A DNA stretch of 64,000 nt from Paenibacillus sp. USDA918EY. GTDB lineage: Bacteria > Bacillota > Bacilli > Paenibacillales > Paenibacillaceae. Shown here in pieces: positions 53,938 to 61,834 of this stretch; the stretch's first letter is position 1, and every line of letters starts with the position of its first letter. The notes beneath the pieces were generated by a model. That model did not search any database. It was not told where the DNA came from and was given only the letters and a program-made list of their open reading frames with translations. Where the stretch lies: the NCBI RefSeq assembly GCF_009870825.1, contig NZ_WTWY01000001.1, forward strand, positions 124,001-188,000, in the 5' to 3' direction. Position numbers and translations under genes: made by a program.

Positions 53938-54648
53938 ATGCTCGCGTTATCCCGTTTTTTGCTGAGAAGCTATACGAGGAAACATGCTTATTTCGCGCCG
54001 CTGGCGGCAACCTTGATCGCCATGTTTTTGCTTTATACCTACAAGCCTAATCCGGTCATGGACAGCTATGCCGTCACTTCCGTGTTTCTGTTCGTCGGTT
54101 CGGCCTGGCTCGCTTTGACCTTCCTGAACCACGGAAGCCCGCAGCAGGAGCAGCTGCATATCACGCATATCGGCGGCATGAAAAGGTATCTGTTCAGCCA
54201 AATCCTGGCTTTGCTTGTTCCGGTGGCGATGTGCACGGCGATTTTTATGCTGTATCCGATCGCGGCGCAAATGTTCGACAGGCCCGTGCGGATCGGAGAA
54301 TTTTTGCTCGCGGTTTGCGGGCATCTGGTTATGGGGGGGCTTGGCGCTTCGCTGGCGTTGTTTTTCCAGTCGGCGTGGATGCCGAACGGCTCCAGGGCCG
54401 TGGCGCTGCTGCTTGCTCTGGTCATCGCCTCAATCGGGGCCAAATCGATCGCGGGTCTGCTGCCGGAGCAGCTTCGGTGGCTGCGCTGGATTTTTCCGCC
54501 CGTATCGCCGATGATGGACGCCCTTCTGAACGGCGGCGCGGTGCCGCCCCATAAGGTATGGCTGACATTGGGATACGGTTTGGCTTATACGCTGCTGCTG
54601 GGACTGGTCTACATGCTCCTTTCCGTCCGGCGAGATGCCCGTACCTGA
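53938..54648 (+). CDS. ABC transporter permease, small ABC-2-like
   Basis: 236 residues with about six membrane helices (about 20-40, 50-65, 90-115, 120-145, 165-185, 205-225) and little else. GGGAGAGGAAG precedes ATG 53938. With the preceding ATPase it forms a complete exporter-type unit; no substrate-binding protein is present. Substrate unknown. Confidence 0.8.
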   Translation: MLALSRFLLRSYTRKHAYFAPLAATLIAMFLLYTYKPNPVMDSYAVTSVFLFVGSAWLALTFLNHGSPQQEQLHITHIGGMKRYLFSQILALLVPVAMCTAIFMLYPIAAQMFDRPVRIGEFLLAVCGHLVMGGLGASLALFFQSAWMPNGSRAVALLLALVIASIGAKSIAGLLPEQLRWLRWIFPPVSPMMDALLNGGAVPPHKVWLTLGYGLAYTLLLGLVYMLLSVRRDART

Positions 54649-54740
54649 GCCGATCACTTGCTTTGCCGGTTGATGAATGAGGGTACATCCATTAACATGG
54701 AGGTATGACGAAATCATCATGTATTGATGGGTGGGAGGGT

Positions 54741-55223
54741 ATGATGAAGCAAACACGGCTCTTGGACAGCGAACATTCCAAAGAATTATTTGCTTACTTC
54801 GGTCTCGCGGTCTATTATTCGCAGGCGCTCGAGCAGCAGCTTGTCAACCTGTTAATGCTGATGAAAGTATCGCAAGGGAAGGTGCCGACCGAAGAGGATC
54901 TTGCCGATTTATACCACCAGAAGCTGAGCAATTCGCTGGGCCAGCTGGTTCACGAAATCCAGCATCATTTTCCGTTTTCGGCGGAAGAGACGGCTCAGCT
55001 GAAAGAGGTATGGAAACAGCGGAATTACATCGTCCACGATTATTTCAAAGAACGCATCCAGGAAACGTTCAGTCCGGCAGGACGGTCGAGAATGATTCGC
55101 GAATTGACCGCGTTCAAGGACCAGGCCCAGGAGCTGGAACGCAAGCTGCAAAAATATACGGGTGAGCTGTATGCGAAGCTGGGACTGGACCAGGAATCGG
55201 AAAAATCCGGGGCGAATCCGTGA
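54741..55223 (+). CDS. HEPN-like protein, unknown function
   Basis: 160-residue soluble helical protein. It contains an RX4H pattern, KQRNYIVHDYF near residue 95, with the asparagine after Arg that is typical of HEPN active sites, and a C-terminal coiled region (FKDQAQELERKLQKYTGELYAKL). An N-terminal helix ALEQQLVNLLMLM is also HEPN-like. This suggests, but does not prove, an RNase fold. GGGAGGG precedes ATG 54741/54744. No antitoxin-like MNT gene is adjacent. Confidence 0.55.
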   Translation: MMKQTRLLDSEHSKELFAYFGLAVYYSQALEQQLVNLLMLMKVSQGKVPTEEDLADLYHQKLSNSLGQLVHEIQHHFPFSAEETAQLKEVWKQRNYIVHDYFKERIQETFSPAGRSRMIRELTAFKDQAQELERKLQKYTGELYAKLGLDQESEKSGANP

Positions 55224-55296
55224 CGAACCGCGGATTGCCAACATTTTGAAACATTTGCGGCAGGCATCCCGTCTGAAAGGGTGGAGGTGATCTTTG

Positions 55297-56238
55297 ATGA
55301 AAAGATTTAAAAAAACGGCTGCGGCCTTGATTGCATTCAGCTGCCTTGCAGCCGCATCATCCGCATACGCTTTTTCGGATATTAAGGACGCCAAACAGGA
55401 AAAGATCGCAGCATCCCTGCAATCGCAAGGCATCATCCATGGCGTGTCCGCGGATCGGTTTGCGCCGGCCCAGCCCTTGACGGCAGCCCAAGGCGTCCAG
55501 CTCCTCGTCAAAGCGATGAAGCTGCAGGCGAAGGTGGACGGCCCGCCCCCGCCCGCGAACGTTCCGGCCAAAGCCTGGTATGCCCAAGCCGCCGCGATAG
55601 CAGCGGACAACGGCATCTCGGTTGGCAACATCCGCGACTGGAACATGAACCTGACAAGAGAGCAGTTTGCCGGCATGTTAACCCAAGCGGTAAAAGCGAC
55701 GGGAGAATATCCGACGACCGAAATGTACATGCTGGTCAAGGATGAGGACGAAACGGCTCCGGCATACCGGGCCGGACTGCAATTTTTGCTGTTGACCGGC
55801 ATCACCGAACTTGATGCACAGAACCGGTTCCATCCGAAGCAACATATTACACGCATGGAGGCAGCCGAAATGATTTACAATGCGCTGCAGTTCATTCAGA
55901 GCCATAAAAGCCAGGATCCCGGTCAAGCCGAAGACGATGTGTCGATCCGCATCGAGAAAGTCAATGACCAGGTGAACAAAATCGTTTTATCCAAACCGGA
56001 CATGCCGAATCCGGGGTACGGACTCGCGGTCGACCGGATCGAATTTCTTTCGGGGCAGAAGGCCGTAGCGTACTATCATATTACGACGCCCGCGCCCGGA
56101 AAGATGTATCCGCAGGTCATATCCACCGCCACGGCATCGTTTTATTTGGACAGCAAATTCGAAATCAGCGTCAAAAAAACGCCCGGGTACGACGGGGGAC
56201 CGATTTCCGCTCCCGGTACGGGCAAAACGATAAAATAA
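55297..56238 (+). CDS. SLH-domain protein with C-terminal PrcB-like domain
   Basis: 313 residues, secreted: signal peptide MKRFKKTAAALIAFSCLAAA ending at AYA, then three SLH-like repeats (AFSDIKDAKQEKIAASLQSQGI, ITRMEAAEMIYNALQFI) that bind pyruvylated secondary wall polymer. The last ~100 residues (NPGYGLAVDRIEFLSGQKAV, YYHITTPAPG) resemble the PrcB C-terminal domain. GGAGGTGA precedes ATG 55297. Cell-surface role likely; partner unknown. Confidence 0.8.
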   Translation: MKRFKKTAAALIAFSCLAAASSAYAFSDIKDAKQEKIAASLQSQGIIHGVSADRFAPAQPLTAAQGVQLLVKAMKLQAKVDGPPPPANVPAKAWYAQAAAIAADNGISVGNIRDWNMNLTREQFAGMLTQAVKATGEYPTTEMYMLVKDEDETAPAYRAGLQFLLLTGITELDAQNRFHPKQHITRMEAAEMIYNALQFIQSHKSQDPGQAEDDVSIRIEKVNDQVNKIVLSKPDMPNPGYGLAVDRIEFLSGQKAVAYYHITTPAPGKMYPQVISTATASFYLDSKFEISVKKTPGYDGGPISAPGTGKTIK

Positions 56239-56244
56239 ATCGGC

Positions 56245-56285
56245 AAGACCCTTTCGCCGGGCCCGGTGTAAAGGGTCTTTTTTTG
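56245..56285 (+). terminator. Terminator after the SLH gene
   Basis: AAGACCCTTT / AAAGGGTCTT with inner CCGGGCCCGG, followed by TTTTTTT. Confidence 0.9.
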
Positions 56286-56371
56286 TTCGCGGCGGCCCGC
56301 CCTCAAAAAAATGTCGAATCAACCGTAAAATGTATAAGATTTCGTTGACGAGGCAAATAGAAATCCCCTAC

Positions 56372-56385
56372 TGCAAGCGATTACA
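56372..56385 (+). promoter_or_regulatory. CcpA cre-like site before the ABC sugar operon
   Basis: TGCAAGCGATTACA matches TGWAANCGNTNNCA except at the third base. It lies 23 bases before the first permease ATG, so binding could block transcription. Supports catabolite repression of the operon. Confidence 0.65.
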
Positions 56386-56407
56386 ATAACTTCAAGGGGG
56401 GAAACGT

Positions 56408-57364
56408 ATGGCGCAGCTCGCAAGCTTAAGAAAAGTGGAGAACGTCAAGAAAAAGCGGGGAGTCGCTTACCGGCTGGCCAAGCAGTGGGACATCCAGCTG
56501 ATGGTCGTGCCGGCGCTTATATTGATTTTCATCTTTTCCTACATACCGATGTACGGCGTATTGATGGCTTTTCAGGATTACAGCATTTTTGACGGTTTTT
56601 GGGCAAGTCCCTGGGTAGGGTTCAAGCATTTTAACATGTTTTTTCACTCCCCCGAGTTTTGGCCGATTATCCGCAACACGATCATCATCAGCCTGCTGAA
56701 ATTTTGCATCGGTTTTCCGGCGCCGATTTTTCTGGCGCTTATGCTGAATGAAGTGAGGCACATGGTGTTCAAACGGGTGGTGCAAACGGTCAGCTACCTG
56801 CCCCATTTTTTGTCCTGGGTCATTGTTGCCGGATTTGCCATGTCGATCTTGTCCACGGACAACGGCAGTTTGAACATTTTGCTGCAAAAGCTGCATTTGA
56901 TCAAGGAGCCGGTCGGATTCCTCGGTAAAGCCGAGTATTTTTGGAGCATTCTCGTGACAACCAACGTCTGGAAGGAAATCGGTTTCGGGTCCATCGTTTA
57001 TTTGGCGGCCATCGCGGGTATCAATCCGAGTTTGTACGAGGCGGCTGCCATGGACGGAGCGGGACGAATCAAGCAGCTGTTTATGATTACCCTTCCTTCC
57101 ATCATGCCCGTCATCTCCATCTTCATGATTTTGGCGATCGGCAATCTGCTCAGCGCCGGTTTTGAAGACATCCTCCTGCTCGGATCGAATCCGGTGCTGC
57201 GGGATGTGGCCAACGTCATCGACACGTACGTTTACAGGGTGGGCATAACGAATCAACGCTTCTCCTACGCGACCGCGGTCGGCCTGTTCAAAGCCGCCAT
57301 CAGCGTCGGGCTGCTGGCTTTCGCCAACGGCTTCGCGCGCAGATCCGGCAACAGCCTGTGGTAA
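56408..57364 (+). CDS. Sugar ABC transporter permease, LplB-like
   Basis: 318-residue CUT1 permease: six membrane helices and the EAA loop EAAAMDGAGRIKQLFMITLP near residue 217. N-terminus long and basic (KKKRGVAYRLAKQW). The first segment after QLMVVPALILIFIFSYIPMYG is typical of LplB/YtcP-group permeases. Its ATPase is not encoded here; the group generally uses a shared MsmX-type ATPase. Confidence 0.93.
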   Translation: MAQLASLRKVENVKKKRGVAYRLAKQWDIQLMVVPALILIFIFSYIPMYGVLMAFQDYSIFDGFWASPWVGFKHFNMFFHSPEFWPIIRNTIIISLLKFCIGFPAPIFLALMLNEVRHMVFKRVVQTVSYLPHFLSWVIVAGFAMSILSTDNGSLNILLQKLHLIKEPVGFLGKAEYFWSILVTTNVWKEIGFGSIVYLAAIAGINPSLYEAAAMDGAGRIKQLFMITLPSIMPVISIFMILAIGNLLSAGFEDILLLGSNPVLRDVANVIDTYVYRVGITNQRFSYATAVGLFKAAISVGLLAFANGFARRSGNSLW

Positions 57365-57412
57365 GACGCGTCGTTTGATAGACTTGGGAGAAGACAGGGA
57401 GGCTGCAATCGA

Positions 57413-58309
57413 ATGTACAAAAAAAGCATCGGCGACAGGATATTCGTTAGTTTCGTATACGTTTTTTTGATCCTGCTGGGCTTCAGCACCTTTTATCCGT
57501 TCTGGAACGGGCTTGTCATATCGCTGAACGACGGCATGGATACGGCGCTCGGAGGCGTGACGTTCTGGCCGCGCAAATGGTCGCTCGAAAATTATTACGT
57601 CGTTTTCCGGGATGACCGGATTTTGAACGCCTTTATGATCAGCGTCATGAGGACGGTGCTGGGCACCATCCTTTCCGTCCTGTGCACCGCGGTTTTCGCC
57701 TACGGCATGACCAAAAAGGAGCTGATCGGCCGCAAATTTTACATGATGATGTGCATCGTCACGATGTATTTCGGCGGCGGACTGATCCCGACGTTCCTGG
57801 TGGTGCGGGGTCTCGGATTGATGGATTCCTTCTGGGTGTTTATCATCCCGAGTTTGATCAGCGTGTGGAACATGATCATTTTCCGCACCTTCTTTATGGG
57901 GCTGCCCGAAGGGCTGCAGGAATCGGCCAAAATCGACGGCTGCGGCAATTGGTCCACGTTTTTCCGGATCGTGCTGCCTTTGTCCGGCCCGGTCATCGCG
58001 ACATTGGGGCTGTTTACGGCGGTTGCGCATTGGAACGAGTGGTTTCTGCCCAGCATTTATATCACGAAAGAAAAGCTGCTTCCGATCCAGTCCATGCTGC
58101 AGCAAATTCTCAGCACCAACATCATGACCGAGCAAATGTCCAAGCTGGATTCGGCGGCCCAAAGCCGCATGTCGGCGATGAAAAGCGTGACGACCAAATC
58201 GCTCTCGATGGCGACGATGATGGTGGCGACGCTGCCGATTATCGCGGTCTACCCGTTCGTCCAAAAATATTTCGTCAAAGGCGTGCTGGTCGGATCGCTG
58301 AAAGAGTAG
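57413..58309 (+). CDS. Carbohydrate ABC transporter permease, LplC-like
   Basis: 298-residue CUT1 permease partner of the preceding gene. Six membrane helices; EAA loop ESAKIDGCGNWSTFFRIVLP near residue 170. The N-terminus (DRIFVSFVYVFLILLGFSTFYPF) and FWPRKWSLENYYVVF are typical of LplC-type proteins. GGGAGG about 10 bases before the ATG. Confidence 0.93.
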   Translation: MYKKSIGDRIFVSFVYVFLILLGFSTFYPFWNGLVISLNDGMDTALGGVTFWPRKWSLENYYVVFRDDRILNAFMISVMRTVLGTILSVLCTAVFAYGMTKKELIGRKFYMMMCIVTMYFGGGLIPTFLVVRGLGLMDSFWVFIIPSLISVWNMIIFRTFFMGLPEGLQESAKIDGCGNWSTFFRIVLPLSGPVIATLGLFTAVAHWNEWFLPSIYITKEKLLPIQSMLQQILSTNIMTEQMSKLDSAAQSRMSAMKSVTTKSLSMATMMVATLPIIAVYPFVQKYFVKGVLVGSLKE

Positions 58310-58342
58310 GGTTTAGAGCATTTCGCTTTGACCATCAGGGTT

Positions 58343-58366
58343 TGGCATAAATCCTGGCATAAATCG
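58343..58366 (+). repeat. Tandem 12-bp duplication before the binding-protein gene
   Basis: TGGCATAAATCC followed by TGGCATAAATCG, differing only in the last base. Confidence 0.8.
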
Positions 58367-58392
58367 AACTTTTGGAAAAGGGGTTATGGGGT

Positions 58393-60075
58393 ATGAAAAG
58401 TTGGAAAAGATCGCTGATCGTGACGCTTGTCTTTTTGTGCACGACAGCGACGGCCCTTGCGGGATGCGGAGGCGGCAGCAACGACGGCAAGAAGGCCGAG
58501 GGTACAAGCAACAATAATGCGAAAGCCGAAGAGAAGACGGAAAACAAGGAAGGCTCCGGATCCGGGAAATTCGAGCTTGGCAGCGAACCTTTAGAATTCA
58601 GCTTCTACGGACATTACGACTGGTATACGATGCCGGCGTGGGGCGCCGACGAAGCCAGCAAATGGATCCAGGACAACAAAAAGGTGACGGTGACGGCGAT
58701 CAATTCCGGCGGCAACGCGGCTCAAAAACTGAATACGATGATTGCCTCCAAAGAGCTCCCGGACGTTATCTGGACGGACCGCGGAACCGACGTGGAACGT
58801 TTGCGGGCGGCAGGAATGCTCGTATCCTATGACGAATATCTGGACAAATATCCGAATCTTAAAAAATGGGCCGGCGATTCCACGCTCAACATGCTTCGCT
58901 CAAGCGACGGCAAGCTGTACCAGTTCCCGAACTGGTATACCTCCCAGCCGGCGGGGAACGCGGGATATTTGATGAACAGCAAAATTTACAAGGATCTCGG
59001 TTCGCCTAAACTCGAAACGACCGACGACTTCTACAATTATTTGAAAGCCGTGAAAGAGAAGTATCCGAACGTCGTGCCGTTCGAGCCGGATCTCGCAAAA
59101 GACGGGCAAGGACTGGACATTCTGTACAGCGCCTTCGGCGAAGACCATTCCCCGGTGTACCTGAGAGAAAGAGCGGTGCCAAACGGCGACAAGCTGACGT
59201 CGATTTTCCAGGACCCGGTATACCGCGAATCGATGCAATTCGCCTCGAAGCTGTTCCGCGAAAAACTGATGGCTCAGGATGCCTTGACGCAAACGAAAGA
59301 CCAGGTGCTTGAAAAAGCATACACGGGACGTTTTGCCATCGCCGCCGGCGCCAGCCCGACGGAATACGGCAGCAAAGGCGACGTGGAGCTGAAGAAAAAA
59401 GATCCGTCCGCCGGTTACGAGATGATTTGGCCGATTCATAAGGAAGGCCTCGACAAAAACAAAATTTTTACGGGAAGCTACAACCAGCTGGGATGGAACG
59501 TGGCGTTGATCACCAAATCAGCCAAAGATCCGGAGAAAATTTTCGCATTCCTCGACTGGCTGACAGGCGAAGAAGGAAGCCGCGTCATCATGTGGGGACC
59601 TGAGGGCATCCTGTGGAAAGGAACGGACGAGGAAGGATATCCGATCTTTACCGACACGTACCTCAACGACGTCGAGAAACGCAGCAAAATTATGGATGCG
59701 ACCGTCAATCTGCAGTGGAACGGCAATACGGTGTACATCGACAAATCCAAAATGAAATTCGAAAAAACGCTGCCGCCTGAAAAACAAAACTGGGAAAGCC
59801 GCTATCAGTCGTCGATTACTTGGAAAACGCAATACAACGCTACGGCCTTCGTCAACCTGAATCCAATGCCGGACACGGAGGAGGGCATCATTCAACAAAG
59901 CGTGGATGAAATTTTCTCCGAATCGAGAGCCAAAGCGCTGTATGCGAAAAGCGACGAAGAGGTTTTGGCCATTTTGGACAAAGCCGAAAAAGACGCGATG
60001 GCCGTAGGTTACGACAAGCTGCTCGCGTTCAAAACGCAAAAATGGCAGGAAAACTTGAAAAAAATCGGCGGATAA
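58393..60075 (+). CDS. Extracellular solute-binding lipoprotein, family 1
   Basis: 560 residues with a lipoprotein signal (KRSLIVTLVFLCTTATALAGC) and a Gly/Asn/Lys/Glu-rich linker to about residue 60, then a large periplasmic-binding-protein fold. The downstream position, large size and YtcQ/LplA-like sequence fit a carbohydrate-oligomer binding protein for the two permeases. ATG 58393 is preceded by AAAAGGGG. Confidence 0.92.
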   Translation: MKSWKRSLIVTLVFLCTTATALAGCGGGSNDGKKAEGTSNNNAKAEEKTENKEGSGSGKFELGSEPLEFSFYGHYDWYTMPAWGADEASKWIQDNKKVTVTAINSGGNAAQKLNTMIASKELPDVIWTDRGTDVERLRAAGMLVSYDEYLDKYPNLKKWAGDSTLNMLRSSDGKLYQFPNWYTSQPAGNAGYLMNSKIYKDLGSPKLETTDDFYNYLKAVKEKYPNVVPFEPDLAKDGQGLDILYSAFGEDHSPVYLRERAVPNGDKLTSIFQDPVYRESMQFASKLFREKLMAQDALTQTKDQVLEKAYTGRFAIAAGASPTEYGSKGDVELKKKDPSAGYEMIWPIHKEGLDKNKIFTGSYNQLGWNVALITKSAKDPEKIFAFLDWLTGEEGSRVIMWGPEGILWKGTDEEGYPIFTDTYLNDVEKRSKIMDATVNLQWNGNTVYIDKSKMKFEKTLPPEKQNWESRYQSSITWKTQYNATAFVNLNPMPDTEEGIIQQSVDEIFSESRAKALYAKSDEEVLAILDKAEKDAMAVGYDKLLAFKTQKWQENLKKIGG

Positions 60076-60100
60076 TCGCAAAAAATGGTATAGTTGTCAT

Positions 60101-60148
60101 ATAGAATCATGCTTAGAAACACCCATAGAATCATCTATAGAATCATCA
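60101..60148 (+). repeat. Four-copy 12-bp tandem repeat
   Basis: Units start at 60101, 60113, 60125 and 60137. Copies 1, 3 and 4 share ATAGAATCAT exactly and copy 2 reads TTAGAAACAC; each is followed by two variable bases. Lies in the 194-base gap between the binding-protein and response-regulator genes, which otherwise has a GGCCGTCCCTCGGGGCGGC hairpin near 60180 and no gene. Confidence 0.85.
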
Positions 60149-60269
60149 ATATTAACGACTCTAAGTTCGTATGCGCTAGGCCGTCCCTCGGGGCGGCTCA
60201 TGCGTTTATGAGGCGAATTCCATGTACAGCCGCAAGCGGCGGCGAACATTTCGGTCAGGAGATGATTTC

Positions 60270-61832
60270 ATGTATAAAGCTTTAATCGTCGATGATGAAA
60301 TCCTCGATTTGGAAGGGATGAGGACCTTCATACCTTGGACTGAGCTGGGTTTGGAAGTCGTGGATGCCGTCCATAACGGTTTTGAAGCCATGAGCGTGAT
60401 CGAGAAGGAAAACATCGATGTCCTCGTCACGGACGTACATATGCCCGGCATGTCGGGCCTTGACCTTGTGAGAAAAGCGAAGGAGCGCTACGGCCGCATC
60501 AAGGTCATTTTTGTAAGCGGATACCAAGATTTTAACTATGTCAAGCAGGCGATTTCGCTGCATGCGTATAACTATGTTCTGAAACCCATGGACGATATGG
60601 AATTGACGGAAGCGCTCAAAAAAATCGTGCAGGAGCTCGACGCCGAGAGGCAGCGCGAAAAAACGGAGCAGGCGTACCGGCAAACGGCCAAAAACGAATA
60701 TCTTTTGCAGCTGCTTGAAGGAAGCGTCACGGCGGAGACCGAGTCGATGCTGCTTGAGCAATACGGCTTAAAACACGCGAACTGGCCCGCGCGGGCCGCC
60801 GCGCTCGAAATCGACGACCTCGGCTGGAAGCTGGAAGGGCTGTCGGAGCATTTGAAGCAGGAATGGTTCAACAAGTTTTACGAATCGGCGCTGCCGATCT
60901 TTGAAGCGGGAGGCATACGCCATATCGGCCGAACCTCCAAGCAGCGGATTTTTTTGCTGATCGAATACGGGAAACAGGAGCCGGATCTGGAGCAGATCAT
61001 TCGGCAGCTTCATGAGCTGCAGCCGCATTCCGTCACGATCGGGTTAGGGTGTTTGGCGGATGGGCTCACCCGAATCCGGACGTCGTACGGGGAGGCGCTT
61101 GCCGCGCTGGATTACAAACTGCTGCTCGGCAAAGGGAAAGTGATCCGTCATGACAAGCTGGAAGCCGAACGTGAAGCGGATATCCAGGCTGCGGACATGC
61201 CGCTTGAAACGCTGCTGAACGCGGTGCTGCATTTCGACCTGGTCAACATCAGCGACGAGGTGGACCGGTTGTTTGCGGCGGCGGCGGGGATGCGCTCGAA
61301 AGTGCAGCTCCAATATTTTGTGATGAACGTTTGGATGAGGCTCGAAAGCCAGCTGAAATCGCTCAGCGACAACATGTTCCAAAGCCTTCGGCACGACGGG
61401 CTGCCCAGTCCCGACATGATGCTGAAATACGAAACGTTGGATGACATTCGTTCCTGGTTAAGGTACAGGTTGTTCAGCGCCGCCGAGTTCATCCAGAACA
61501 AAAGGCAGAAAAAAAGCGCCAAGCTGGTCGAAGAAATCATCCGTTACGTGAGGGAACATCTTCATGACAACGTCACGCTTAAAGAAGTGGCGGACTATTT
61601 GTCCTTTTCGCCGAATTATTTGGGTTCGCTGTTCAAGGAGGTTACCGGCACCAATTTCAGCGAATACGTCATTATGATGCGGATGGAAAAAGCCGGTGAG
61701 CTGCTTAAGGACCCGCGGATCAAAATATATGAGGTTGCAGACCGGGTCGGATACCGGTACATACCGTATTTCAGCCGTCAGTTCAAGGAAGTGTTTGGTA
61801 TGACGCCGGGCGAGTTCAGGAGAAAGGTGTAG
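60270..61832 (+). CDS. Response regulator with AraC-type DNA-binding domain, YesN-like
   Basis: 520 residues: receiver domain with DD (8,9), phosphoacceptor Asp55 in LVTDVHMPG and Lys105 in YVLKP; a helical middle; two helix-turn-helix units of AraC type at the end (VTLKEVADYLSFSPNYLGSLFKEVTGTNFSEY, IKIYEVADRVGYRYIPYFSRQFKEVFG). ATG 60270 follows TCAGGAGATG. With the next gene it should sense a carbohydrate or wall signal and activate the adjacent ABC genes. Confidence 0.95.
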   Translation: MYKALIVDDEILDLEGMRTFIPWTELGLEVVDAVHNGFEAMSVIEKENIDVLVTDVHMPGMSGLDLVRKAKERYGRIKVIFVSGYQDFNYVKQAISLHAYNYVLKPMDDMELTEALKKIVQELDAERQREKTEQAYRQTAKNEYLLQLLEGSVTAETESMLLEQYGLKHANWPARAAALEIDDLGWKLEGLSEHLKQEWFNKFYESALPIFEAGGIRHIGRTSKQRIFLLIEYGKQEPDLEQIIRQLHELQPHSVTIGLGCLADGLTRIRTSYGEALAALDYKLLLGKGKVIRHDKLEAEREADIQAADMPLETLLNAVLHFDLVNISDEVDRLFAAAAGMRSKVQLQYFVMNVWMRLESQLKSLSDNMFQSLRHDGLPSPDMMLKYETLDDIRSWLRYRLFSAAEFIQNKRQKKSAKLVEEIIRYVREHLHDNVTLKEVADYLSFSPNYLGSLFKEVTGTNFSEYVIMMRMEKAGELLKDPRIKIYEVADRVGYRYIPYFSRQFKEVFGMTPGEFRRKV

Positions 61833-61834
61833 GT

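Noticed and set aside
56426..58264. 612-codon minus-strand frame opposite the two permeases
   Set aside because: His/Arg/Asp-rich shadow of two well-supported membrane protein genes on the plus strand.
60150..60269. GGCCGTCCCTCGGGGCGGC hairpin near 60180 as terminator of the binding-protein gene
   Set aside because: GC-rich stem but no T run; it does not qualify as an intrinsic terminator.
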